DNA from: JAMIFN01 sp964608575
GTDB lineage: Bacteria > Pseudomonadota > Gammaproteobacteria > Burkholderiales > Burkholderiaceae_C
Direction: 5' to 3'
NCBI GenBank assembly: GCA_964608575.1
Contig: CAZSPW010000095.1
Coordinates: 1-6,697 of the forward strand
DNA: 6,697 bases
Shown here one piece after another: positions 1 to 6,697 of the stretch. The position numbers and the translations under genes are program-made. The notes below the pieces were generated by a model that saw only the letters and a list, made by a program, of their open reading frames with translations, was not told where the DNA came from and did not search any database. Each line of letters begins with the position of its first letter. Positions within the stretch are counted from its first letter, which is position 1.

Positions 1-32
1 CAGAAAACACCCTCAGCTGCGAAGGGAGGCGA

Positions 33-41
33 AGTATAGCA
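33..41 (-). promoter_or_regulatory. Possible extended -10 promoter reading out of the left edge
   Basis: On the minus strand this reads TGCTATACT, an extended -10 (TGn followed by TATACT, five of six matches to TATAAT). It lies just past the gltD terminator and points towards a gene beyond position 1. I see no good -35 at normal spacing, although extended -10 promoters can work without one. The roughly 30 bases from here to the edge contain no start codon with a Shine-Dalgarno sequence, so the driven gene is not visible. A chance match is quite possible. Confidence 0.25.
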
Positions 42-72
42 CGGGTTTTTACTGAACTACCATGCTCATATG

Positions 73-97
73 AAAAAAGCAGGCTTTCGCCTGCTTT
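73..97 (-). terminator. Rho-independent terminator of the gltBD operon
   Basis: On the minus strand there is a perfect 9-bp stem, AAAGCAGGC paired with GCCTGCTTT, closed by a GAAA tetraloop of the stable GNRA type. Counting the end of the stem, it finishes in a run of six T (78 down to 73). It begins about 20 bases after the gltD stop codon, the standard place for an intrinsic terminator. The opposite strand has only three T after the stem, so it should act mainly on leftward transcription. A weaker 5-bp hairpin (97-110, TGCAA and TTGCA around GAAA) lies between it and gltD. Confidence 0.9.
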
Positions 98-116
98 GCA
101 AGAAATTGCACCCAAT

Positions 117-1583
117 CTAACGCGGCAATACGGTGTGCCCCATTAAGAAGCGATCTATTTCACGCGCAGCTTGACGGCCTTCACGAATAGCCCATACGAC
201 TAAAGATTGTCCTCTGCGCATATCACCTGCAGCAAACACTTTGGCCTGATTGGTTGCATAGCCAGAGCCATCAGCCTCGCCAGCTCTGGCATTTCCTCTA
301 GCATCCTTATCCACAGCAAAGCCATCCAATAAGCTGGCAACTGGGTGTACAAACCCCATCGCTAAGAATACTAAATCGGCAGCATGCACTTCCTCGCTAC
401 CTGCCACTTCTTGCATCTTGCCGTCTTTCCACTCTAGCTTGACTGTTTTGACGCCTGTGAGCTGGCCTTTCTCTCCAATGAATTCTTTGGTGGCGATGGC
501 AAAAACGCGCTCACAGCCTTCTTCATGACTAGAAGATGTGCGGAGCTTCAGTGGCCAATAAGGCCAAGTCATAGGCTTGTTCTCTTCTTCTGGCGGCATG
601 GGCATCAATTCAAACTGGGTAACGCTCACTGCTCCTTGGCGATTAGATGTGCCCACACAGTCGCTGCCCGTATCGCCACCACCAATCACGATCACGCGCT
701 TGCCATCGGCGCGAATTTGGTTTTTAAGTTTGTCGCCTGCGTTGACCTTGTTTTGCTGTGGCAAAAACTCCATAGCGAAATGCACGCCAGCCAAATCACG
801 ACCAGGCACGGGTAAATCACGGCTTTGTTCAGCCCCGCCCGCGAGTAACACGGCATCGTATTCAGCCAGCAACTGCTCCGCCTTGACTTTGTTTTTGGAA
901 AAGTCACTTACTTTGCTGCCTTTGCCTAAACCTTCAACGATGGTGGCCAGTTTGAACTCCACGCCTTCAGCTTCAAGCTGTACCACGCGTCTATCAATGT
1001 GCGCTTTATCTAGCTTGAAATCAGGAATGCCGTAGCGCAACAAACCGCCTGCACGGTCATTTTTCTCAAATACGGTGACACCATGGCCTGCACGCGCCAA
1101 CTGCTGTGCTGCCGCCAAACCTGCAGGGCCTGAACCGATGATTGCCACTTTTTTGCCCGTTTTTAGCGGCGCGATTTGTGGTTTGACCCAATCGTTTTGC
1201 CAAGCTTTATCGATGATGGCGTGCTCTATGGATTTGATGCCTACCGCATCGGTATTGATGTTGAGCACACATGCGGCCTCACAAGGCGCGGGGCAAATGC
1301 GTCCAGTGAAATCGGGGAAATTATTGGTGCTGTGCAGCACTTCAAGCGCACGCGCCCAGTCGCCCGTGTACACCAAGTCGTTGAAGTCAGGAATGATGTT
1401 ATTGACTGGGCAGCCGTTATTGCAAAACGGTGTGCCGCAATCCATACAGCGCGCACTTTGCTGCTTGGCCTGCGCGTCAGTGAGCCCGACTACGAATTCT
1501 TGATAGTTTTTTAAACGCGCTTTGGCTGGGGCGTACCCCTCTTCCACGCGGGCAAATTCCATAAAACCTGTGACTTTTCCCAT
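117..1583 (-). CDS. gltD: Glutamate synthase [NADPH] small (beta) subunit
   Basis: This is the cytoplasmic electron-input subunit of GOGAT. It oxidises NADPH at FAD and sends electrons through 4Fe-4S clusters to GltB for glutamate synthesis. The protein has 488 residues, normal for the family. The N-terminal domain has cysteines at 46, 49, 54 and 58 (CMDC...C...C) and at 97, 101 and 105 (CPAPCEAAC), the cluster-binding pattern shared with dihydropyrimidine dehydrogenase. The FAD Rossmann motif GSGPAG is at 150-155, the NADPH-binding GGGDTG at 301-306, and the C-terminal FAD-contact segment AAGDMRRG around 451-458. I chose the ATG at 1583 (MGKVTGF) because family members begin this way and a GAG lies seven bases upstream. 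An in-frame GTG at 1595 would add four residues but has poorer ribosome-binding sequence. It follows gltB after 121 bases with no intervening terminator, so the two are probably co-transcribed. Identification is secure; only the start carries slight doubt. Confidence 0.97.
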   Translation of the reverse strand: MGKVTGFMEFARVEEGYAPAKARLKNYQEFVVGLTDAQAKQQSARCMDCGTPFCNNGCPVNNIIPDFNDLVYTGDWARALEVLHSTNNFPDFTGRICPAPCEAACVLNINTDAVGIKSIEHAIIDKAWQNDWVKPQIAPLKTGKKVAIIGSGPAGLAAAQQLARAGHGVTVFEKNDRAGGLLRYGIPDFKLDKAHIDRRVVQLEAEGVEFKLATIVEGLGKGSKVSDFSKNKVKAEQLLAEYDAVLLAGGAEQSRDLPVPGRDLAGVHFAMEFLPQQNKVNAGDKLKNQIRADGKRVIVIGGGDTGSDCVGTSNRQGAVSVTQFELMPMPPEEENKPMTWPYWPLKLRTSSSHEEGCERVFAIATKEFIGEKGQLTGVKTVKLEWKDGKMQEVAGSEEVHAADLVFLAMGFVHPVASLLDGFAVDKDARGNARAGEADGSGYATNQAKVFAAGDMRRGQSLVVWAIREGRQAAREIDRFLMGHTVLPR

Positions 1584-1616
1584 ATCCGCTCTCACTACAC
1601 TTGTAAATTCAATATT

Positions 1617-1675
1617 ATTTTGATAGCTGCTCAGGCAATATTTACGGCTTAAAAAGCCAAAAACATATAAAAATC
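1617..1675. repeat. Comamonadaceae-type short intergenic repeat (degenerate copy)
   Basis: The + strand reads TTTTGATAGCTGCTCAGGC, then an AT-rich middle, then GGCTTAAAAAGCCAAAAAC, then an A-rich end. From memory, many Comamonadaceae genomes carry a roughly 60-base spacer element with a GATAGCTGCT-nnnGC head, a central dyad, and an AGCC-plus-A-tract tail, and this segment fits that plan. Here the dyad is a GGCTT/AAGCC hairpin (1646-1658) with a three-base AAA loop. Neither strand has a T-run after the hairpin, so it is not a normal terminator. It fills about half of the gltB-gltD spacer and would be transcribed as part of the operon message. The match is recalled, not searched. Confidence 0.45.
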
Positions 1676-1705
1676 GTCTTTTTCTGCCTGATTGACCCTG
1701 CTCAT
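1649..1705 (-). other. 18-codon ORF overlapping the gltB stop (doubtful)
   Basis: The last A of the gltB TGA stop is also the A of an ATG, giving TGATG. That ATG opens a frame of 18 codons ending in TAA, with the peptide MSRVNQAEKDDFYMFLAF. An AAGG lies four bases before the ATG, inside the final gltB codons, so translational coupling is conceivable. Against it, the frame is very short, its 3' third lies in the repeat-like element, and I recognise no homologue. It is most likely a chance frame, recorded because of its stop/start overlap and Shine-Dalgarno-like sequence. Confidence 0.12.
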
Positions 1706-4700
1706 CAAACCTTGGCCGCTTTGGTTTTTTTCACGCCCGAGGCCTGCAGTTCTGCCAAAGCGCGTTTGTATTCGCCTGGGAATACTTTGACAAAGCGCGC
1801 GCGCGCGGCACTCCAGTTATCCAAAATTTCGCGGGCACGCAGACTACCGGTGTAACGATGGTGATCTGCTACGAGTTTTTTCAATAAGTCATCGTCAAAC
1901 TGTCCGGCGTGTTTGGGGTCTTTTTGTTCGCTGGCCGAGCCAATTTTTTCCAAAGCCACCATGCTGGTATTGCAACGGCTGGCAAATTGGCCGTCGATGT
2001 CGTACACATAGGCTACGCCGCCACTCATGCCAGCTGCAAAATTGCGCCCAGTTTTGCCCAGCACCACGACGGTGCCGCCCGTCATGTATTCGCAACCGTG
2101 GTCGCCTGTGCCTTCCACCACCGCTGTTGCCCCAGAGAGGCGCACGGCAAAGCGTTCACCCGCTACGCCACGGAAAAAAGCCTCACCACTGGTGGCACCA
2201 TACAAAGCCGTATTGCCGACAATGATGTTTTGGCTAGCATCACCCCGGAACTCATTGCTGGGGCGCACGATGATGCGCCCGCCTGACAAGCCCTTGCCGG
2301 TGTAATCGTTGGCTTCGCCGATCAAGTCTAGCGTGATGCCATGCGCCAAAAAGGCACCAAAACTCTGGCCACCAACACCTTCCATTTGTATGCGGATACT
2401 GCCATCGGCCAAGCCAGCCGAACCATGACGCTTAATCACTTCACCCGAGAGCATGGCACCAACCGTACGGTTGACATTGCGTGCCACTTCCATGAATTGG
2501 ACTTTCTCGCCTTTATCCAAGGCCGCCTGTGCTTTGGCAATCAAACGCAAATCCAAGACATTATCTAAACCGTGGTCTTGACTGCCCGTGTGGCGCCGCC
2601 CCACATCGGCAGGCATATCTGGCTGATAGAAAACACGGCTGAAATCCAAGCCTTGGGCTTTCCAATGGGCGATACCTTTGCGGGTGTCAAGCAAATCGGC
2701 TCGCCCCACCAGTTCATCAAAAGTCGCAATGCCCAGCTGCGCCATGATGCCGCGCACTTCTTCTGCGACAAAGAAGAAATAGTTCACCACATGCTCAGGT
2801 TGGCCGGTGAATTTTTTGCGCAAAGCTTCATCTTGTGTAGCAACGCCTACGGGGCAGGTATTGAGATGGCATTTGCGCATCATGATGCAGCCTTCAACCA
2901 CCAGCGGCGCGGTGGCAAAGCCCATTTCGTCAGCGCCCAACAGAGCAGCAATCACCACATCGCGCCCGGTTTTCATCTGCCCGTCGGCCTGCACGCGAAT
3001 ACGATCACGCAAGCGGTTGAGCACCAAAGTTTGCTGAGTTTCAGCCAAACCTAGTTCCCAAGGCGTACCCGCGTGTTTGATGGAGGACAGGGGCGAAGCA
3101 CCCGTGCCGCCATCGTGCCCAGCAATAACCAAGTGATCGGCCTTGCATTTGGCTACGCCAGCGGCAACGGTGCCCACGCCCACTTCTGACACCAATTTCA
3201 CGGAAATATCAGCCGCCTGGTTCACGCTTTTCAGATCGTGAATCAACTGCGCCAAGTCTTCAATCGAGTAAATATCGTGGTGCGGAGGCGGTGAAATTAA
3301 ACCCACGCCAGGCACAGAGTGGCGCAGCTGGCCGATGTATTCGCTCACCTTGCCGCCAGGCAGTTGGCCGCCCTCTCCAGGTTTGGCACCTTGCGCCATT
3401 TTGATTTGAATTTGATCGGCTGAAACCAAATATTCGGTCGTCACGCCAAAGCGACCTGAAGCCACTTGCTTGATTTTGCTACGCAGGCTATCGCCCTCTT
3501 GCAAGGGAATGTCGGCCACGATGCGCTCGCTACCCAATACGCTGCCTATGGTTTCACCAGCTTTAACCACAGGGATAAAACGCTTATTGCCGCCCGCTTT
3601 TTTCGCCGCTGCCATTTCAGCCGTGTAACGCAGAGGGTCTTCGCCGCCTTCGCCGGTATTGCTCTTGCCACCTATACGATTCATAGCTGCGGCCAGCGTG
3701 GTGTGCGCCTCGGTGCTGATGGAGCCGAGCGACATCGCGCCCGTAGCAAAGCGTTTGACAATTTCCTTGGCCGGCTCAACTTGATCCAGAGGGATGGCTT
3801 TGTTGGGGTCGATTTTGAACTCAAACAGACCCCGCAGCGTCAGATGGCGTTTGCTTTGGTCGTTGATGATTTGCGCGTATTCTTTATAGGTCTGCGCGTT
3901 GTTGGCGCGGGTCGCGTGTTGCAGCTTGGCAATAGCATCTGGCGTCCACATATGGTCCTCGCCACGCGTGCGCCAAGCGTATTCACCACCAGTCTCCAGC
4001 ATGCCATCTAGTACCGGATCTTTGCCATAGGCCGCAGCGTGGATGCGTATGGTCTCTTCCGCTACTTCAAACACACCTATGCCTCCTACCTGGGTAGGTG
4101 TGCCGTAAAAATACTTATTCACAAACTCGGCATTCAAACCAATGACTTCAAAGATTTGCGAGCCGCAATAAGACATATAGGTAGAGATGCCCATTTTGGA
4201 CATGACCTTATTCAAACCCTTGCCTATTGCTTTAGTGTAGTGGTACACCGCTTTTTCAGGCGTGATGTCGGCGCTTTGCAAAGCCAGCTCTTGCACGGTT
4301 TCCAGCGCCAAATAAGGGTGTACCGCCTCGGCACCATAGCCCGCCAGCAAAGCAAAGTGATGTACTTCGCGCGCTGAAGCGGTTTCCACCACCAAACCCG
4401 CATTACAGCGCTGCCCTACACGCACCAGATGCTGATGGATAGCAGACAGAGCCAGCAGTGCAGGAATAGGAATACGCTGCGCATTAGTAGCACGATCCGA
4501 CAGAATCAGAATATTGTGGCCACTTTTGATGGCATCTACCGCCTCCGCACACAGCGAGGCCAGCTTAGCTTCAATCCCCTTGCGACCCCACTCAGCTGGG
4601 TAAGTGATATTGACCACATAGCTTTTGAATTTGCCGTGTGTGTGCTGGGCAATATCGTGCAATTTGGCCATATCAACAAAATCCAGCACGGGGTGATCCA

Positions 4701-6426
4701 CCTCTAGGCGCATGGGCGGGTTGACTGCATGGATATCGAGCAAATTGGGCTTGGGGCCGATAAAGCTATTCAAGCTCATCACCACTTGCTCGCGTATGGG
4801 GTCAATCGGCGGATTGGTTACTTGCGCAAAGAGCTGACGGAAGTAGTGATACAGGGTTTTGTTCTTATTAGACAGCACGGCTAAAGGCGAATCGTTGCCC
4901 ATAGAGCCAATGGCTTCTTCGCCTTGCAAGGCCATAGGAGCCAAGACAAATTTCAAATCTTCTTGTGTGTAGCCAAAAGCCTGCTGGCGATCTAGCAGGG
5001 TTTCGCTGCTAGGCAAGGGCGTTTGCTCTTTATCGCCGCCGGCTACATCATCCAACTTGACACACACCTCGCCTATCCACTGACGGTAGGGCTTGCTATT
5101 AGCCAGCTGGCTTTTGAGTTCTTCATCATCGATCAGGCGGCCTTGCTCCAGGTCAATCAGGAACATTTTGCCTGGTTGCAAACGCCATTTTTTGACGATT
5201 TTGCTCTCGGGTATATGGTGCAAAACACCAGCCTCTGAGCCACAGATGATGAGGTCATCATCCGTTTGCCAATAGCGCGATGGGCGCAGGCCGTTGCGGT
5301 CCAGCGTGGCTCCAATTTGGCGTCCATCGGTAAAGGCCACGGCCGCTGGGCCATCCCAAGGCTCCATCATGCTGGCGTGGTATTCATAGAAGGCGCGGCG
5401 GCGCTCGTCCATGCTGGTGTGCTGCTCCCAAGGCTCAGGCATCAGCATCATCATGGCGTGCGCCAGTGGATAACCCGCAGCCGTCAGCAACTCCAGTGCA
5501 TTGTCCAGCGTGGCCGTATCGGATTGCCCTTCAAAACTGATGGGATAGAGCTTGTGCAAATCATCGCCCAAAACTGGCGACTTCATCACCCCTTCGCGCG
5601 CGCGCATCCAGTTGAAATTGCCACGCACAGTATTGATTTCACCGTTATGCGCCACATAGCGGTAAGGGTGAGCCAGCGGCCACTCAGGGAAAGTATTGGT
5701 AGAAAATCGCTGATGCACCAAAGCCAGCGCCGAAACACATTGCGGGTTTTGCAGGTCTAAATAGTACTCACCCACCTGCGTGGCCAAAAGCAAGCCTTTG
5801 TACACAATGGTGCGACAGCTCATGCTGGGCACATAGTATTCTTTACCGTGCATTAACCCTAGGTTTTGTATCGCCATGGATGCCGTTTTACGGATGACAT
5901 ACAGCTTGCGCTCCAGCGCATCGGGCACGGTGATGTCACTGCTGCGACCAATAAAAATCTGGCGCATAACAGGCTCTTTAGCCTTGACCAGCGGCGACAT
6001 GGGCATGGCACGGTTTACCGGCACATCGCGCCAGCCCAGTACCACTTGGCCTTCGCGCTGCACAGCGCGCTCGAGCTCCTGCTCGCAAGCGCGGCGGCTG
6101 GCATTTTCCTGTGGCAAAAAAATCTGTCCTACGCCATATTCACCAAAAGCGGGCAAGGCCACACCTTGTTTGGCCATTTCGGCGCGAAAGAAATCATCGG
6201 GCACTTGAATCAAAATCCCAGCACCATCGCCATACAAGGCATCGGCACCCACTGCGCCGCGGTGATCTAGGTTTTCCAAAATTTTCAAACCGTTTTGCAC
6301 GATGGCATGACTCTTCGCACCTTTGATATGTGCCACGAAGCCGACACCGCAGGCATCTTTTTCTTGGGCGGGCTGGTACAAGCCATGTTGGGCGGCGAGT
6401 TGGCGCTGGATTGCTGTGCTGCTCAT
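1705..6426 (-). CDS. gltB: Glutamate synthase [NADPH] large (alpha) subunit
   Basis: This is the catalytic subunit of GOGAT: glutamine + 2-oxoglutarate + reducing power from GltD gives two glutamate. It has 1573 residues, typical of proteobacterial GltB, and no frameshift. Residues 1-25 look like the propeptide removed to expose Cys26 (KDACGVGF), the N-terminal nucleophile of class II amidotransferases. Within that domain, N261-G262 (HNGEIN) and D303 (GQSDTATLDN) fit the glutamine site and oxyanion hole. The central linking domain spans about 470-770 (GNDSPLAVLS near 512). The FMN and 2-oxoglutarate synthase barrel spans about 830-1200, with GGKSNTGEGGED at 919-930 and KPGEGG at 1015-1020. 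Cysteines 1180, 1186 and 1191 (C-x5-C-x4-C) bind the 3Fe-4S cluster. The C-terminal glycine-rich GXGXG beta-helix domain includes GEANDYTGKGLSGG from 1370. The tail ends in a short basic stretch (KKTKAAKV). It is first in the operon, with gltD 121 bases downstream. Confidence 0.98.
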   Translation of the reverse strand: MSSTAIQRQLAAQHGLYQPAQEKDACGVGFVAHIKGAKSHAIVQNGLKILENLDHRGAVGADALYGDGAGILIQVPDDFFRAEMAKQGVALPAFGEYGVGQIFLPQENASRRACEQELERAVQREGQVVLGWRDVPVNRAMPMSPLVKAKEPVMRQIFIGRSSDITVPDALERKLYVIRKTASMAIQNLGLMHGKEYYVPSMSCRTIVYKGLLLATQVGEYYLDLQNPQCVSALALVHQRFSTNTFPEWPLAHPYRYVAHNGEINTVRGNFNWMRAREGVMKSPVLGDDLHKLYPISFEGQSDTATLDNALELLTAAGYPLAHAMMMLMPEPWEQHTSMDERRRAFYEYHASMMEPWDGPAAVAFTDGRQIGATLDRNGLRPSRYWQTDDDLIICGSEAGVLHHIPESKIVKKWRLQPGKMFLIDLEQGRLIDDEELKSQLANSKPYRQWIGEVCVKLDDVAGGDKEQTPLPSSETLLDRQQAFGYTQEDLKFVLAPMALQGEEAIGSMGNDSPLAVLSNKNKTLYHYFRQLFAQVTNPPIDPIREQVVMSLNSFIGPKPNLLDIHAVNPPMRLEVDHPVLDFVDMAKLHDIAQHTHGKFKSYVVNITYPAEWGRKGIEAKLASLCAEAVDAIKSGHNILILSDRATNAQRIPIPALLALSAIHQHLVRVGQRCNAGLVVETASAREVHHFALLAGYGAEAVHPYLALETVQELALQSADITPEKAVYHYTKAIGKGLNKVMSKMGISTYMSYCGSQIFEVIGLNAEFVNKYFYGTPTQVGGIGVFEVAEETIRIHAAAYGKDPVLDGMLETGGEYAWRTRGEDHMWTPDAIAKLQHATRANNAQTYKEYAQIINDQSKRHLTLRGLFEFKIDPNKAIPLDQVEPAKEIVKRFATGAMSLGSISTEAHTTLAAAMNRIGGKSNTGEGGEDPLRYTAEMAAAKKAGGNKRFIPVVKAGETIGSVLGSERIVADIPLQEGDSLRSKIKQVASGRFGVTTEYLVSADQIQIKMAQGAKPGEGGQLPGGKVSEYIGQLRHSVPGVGLISPPPHHDIYSIEDLAQLIHDLKSVNQAADISVKLVSEVGVGTVAAGVAKCKADHLVIAGHDGGTGASPLSSIKHAGTPWELGLAETQQTLVLNRLRDRIRVQADGQMKTGRDVVIAALLGADEMGFATAPLVVEGCIMMRKCHLNTCPVGVATQDEALRKKFTGQPEHVVNYFFFVAEEVRGIMAQLGIATFDELVGRADLLDTRKGIAHWKAQGLDFSRVFYQPDMPADVGRRHTGSQDHGLDNVLDLRLIAKAQAALDKGEKVQFMEVARNVNRTVGAMLSGEVIKRHGSAGLADGSIRIQMEGVGGQSFGAFLAHGITLDLIGEANDYTGKGLSGGRIIVRPSNEFRGDASQNIIVGNTALYGATSGEAFFRGVAGERFAVRLSGATAVVEGTGDHGCEYMTGGTVVVLGKTGRNFAAGMSGGVAYVYDIDGQFASRCNTSMVALEKIGSASEQKDPKHAGQFDDDLLKKLVADHHRYTGSLRAREILDNWSAARARFVKVFPGEYKRALAELQASGVKKTKAAKV

Positions 6427-6435
6427 GCTTCAAAA

Positions 6436-6439
6436 CCTA
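6436..6439 (-). promoter_or_regulatory. Weak ribosome binding site of gltB
   Basis: On the minus strand TAGG lies nine bases before the ATG at 6426, with a GAAG even closer to it. It is a poor Shine-Dalgarno match. The start is nevertheless supported because the ATG places the amidotransferase cysteine at residue 26 after a propeptide of plausible length, and no alternative start nearby is better. Confidence 0.4.
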
Positions 6440-6472
6440 TTGATCAAACCAAAAATAACAGGAAACGATCTC

Positions 6473-6500
6473 ATTCTAGGTATGTTCGTGCGCCATGCAA
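6473..6500 (-). promoter_or_regulatory. Candidate sigma-70 promoter of gltBD
   Basis: On the minus strand TTGCAT (6500-6495) and TAGAAT (6478-6473) are separated by 16 bases. The -10 matches the consensus at five of six positions; the -35 shares only the TTG core. Transcription would start near 6466, leaving a leader of about 40 bases before gltB. The surrounding DNA is AT-rich, which makes chance matches more likely. I saw no clear regulator operator over it. Confidence 0.42.
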
Positions 6501-6512
6501 ACAAAAATAAAT

Positions 6513-6577
6513 AGGGTCAGATAATTTTTTAAAACACAAAATTTCCTCATGAAATTAAATGGGGACATAAATTAAAT
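6513..6577. repeat. AT-rich segment with motifs like those flanking REP-associated transposase genes
   Basis: The + strand carries AGGGTCAGAT (6513-6522) and, about 40 bases on, TGGGGACATAAATT (6560-6573). The GGGGACAT core is bracketed by a perfect 9-base direct repeat, AAATTAAAT (6552-6560 and 6569-6577). From memory, pairs of GGGTCAGA-like and GGGGACA-(T/G)A-like motifs in AT-rich DNA occur beside Y1/IS200-like (RAYT) transposase genes in many proteobacteria. No transposase is visible in the window. The segment may be a remnant or the flank of one lying beyond the right edge. The assignment is tentative. Confidence 0.3.
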
Positions 6578-6594
6578 CCTTATAAAACAATGGG

Positions 6595-6696
6595 TTAGCA
6601 TTTAGGCTTAGCCATTTTTGAGCGCTGCAGATCAGCTGAATCAGACTGAAATAAAACTGAAAATCGTCTGAAATTCCACTGCGAAGCGCTTACCTC
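6595..6696 (-). other. Open 3' end of a frame running off the right edge (possible partial gene)
   Basis: A minus-strand frame is open from the window edge for 33 codons to a TAA at 6597-6595. The visible peptide starts EVSASQWNFRRF and ends QRSKMAKPKC. It could be the C-terminus of a gene that precedes gltB. If real, its stop lies about 95 bases before the candidate gltB promoter. I do not recognise the sequence, a frame of this length arises easily by chance, and it overlaps a low-complexity CTGAA repeat, which argues against strong coding constraint. In Burkholderiales dgt often precedes gltB, but these residues do not look like the dGTPase tail I would expect. Confidence 0.2.
6636..6672. 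repeat. Four CTGAA repeats at helical spacing
   Basis: CTGAA occurs on the + strand at 6636, 6646, 6657 and 6668, with start-to-start spacings of 10, 11 and 11 bases, so all copies face the same side of the helix. The bases between are not conserved apart from a tendency to A after each copy. It lies about 140 bases upstream of the candidate gltB promoter, so it could be an array of protein contacts, a decayed tandem repeat, or chance. Confidence 0.4.
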
Positions 6697-6697
6697 A

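Noticed and set aside
577..1035. 152-codon open frame on the + strand, antisense to gltD
   Set aside because: It is opposite intact gltD and is serine- and proline-rich in the manner of a shadow frame.
1593..1595. GTG as the gltD start codon
   Set aside because: The ATG twelve bases downstream gives the family's usual MGKVTGF N-terminus and has better upstream sequence.
1646..1658. GGCTT/AAGCC hairpin as a terminator between gltB and gltD
   Set aside because: The stem is only 5 bp with a three-base loop, and in the leftward direction it is followed by CGTAAATA rather than a T-run.
1795..1807. Alternating GC run of 13 bases, possible Z-DNA
   Set aside because: It is explained by GCG/CGC alanine and arginine codons in the gltB C-terminal region and is too short to claim a structural role.
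3466..4011. 181-codon open frame on the + strand, antisense to gltB
   Set aside because: It lies entirely opposite the conserved FMN-domain region of gltB, has no recognisable domain, and is one of many such antisense frames here; it is a by-product of gltB codon use.
5266..5760. 164-codon open frame on the + strand, antisense to gltB
   Set aside because: It is opposite the conserved amidotransferase domain, its composition looks like reverse translation noise, and it shows no family motif.
6541..6555. ATTTC/GAAAT inverted repeat as an operator
   Set aside because: The arms are only 5 bp in very AT-rich DNA, so it is expected by chance.
6661..6671. AAAATCGTCT shared between the right-edge region (6660-6669) and the gltB-gltD spacer (near 1670-1679)
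   Set aside because: A single 10-base match in AT-rich DNA with no extended similarity on either side.

Overview
The window holds one ordinary, complete metabolic locus: the two-gene glutamate synthase (GOGAT) operon, read entirely from the minus strand as gltB (large subunit, 6426 to 1705) followed by gltD (small subunit, 1583 to 117). Both reading frames are intact, of normal length, and keep all the cofactor and catalytic motifs I looked for. The proteins read like betaproteobacterial (Burkholderiales) homologues. The moderate G+C content and a spacer element resembling a short repeat common between Comamonadaceae genes make that family the best guess. This is inferred from recalled family features, not from a search.

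Layout from left to right on the + strand: positions 1-72 lie downstream of gltD and contain a possible extended -10 promoter pointing out of the left edge. A strong rho-independent terminator for gltD lies at 73-97. gltD follows at 117-1583. The 121-base gltD/gltB spacer holds the repeat-like element and an 18-codon ORF of doubtful reality. gltB occupies 1705-6426. The last 271 bases, upstream of gltB, contain a plausible gltB promoter, short motifs resembling those around REP-associated (Y1/IS200-like) transposase genes, a helically spaced CTGAA repeat, and the open 3' end of a short frame that runs off the right edge. No gene-free stretch exceeds 300 bases.

How the genes work together: GltB hydrolyses glutamine in its N-terminal amidotransferase domain and channels the ammonia to an FMN and 3Fe-4S synthase domain, where 2-oxoglutarate is reductively aminated to glutamate. 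GltD takes electrons from NADPH through FAD and passes them through its 4Fe-4S clusters to GltB. Together with glutamine synthetase, this is the main high-affinity route of ammonium assimilation.

I found no convincing sign of an undescribed system. The least explained parts are the two non-coding stretches: the gltB-gltD spacer and the AT-rich region upstream of gltB.
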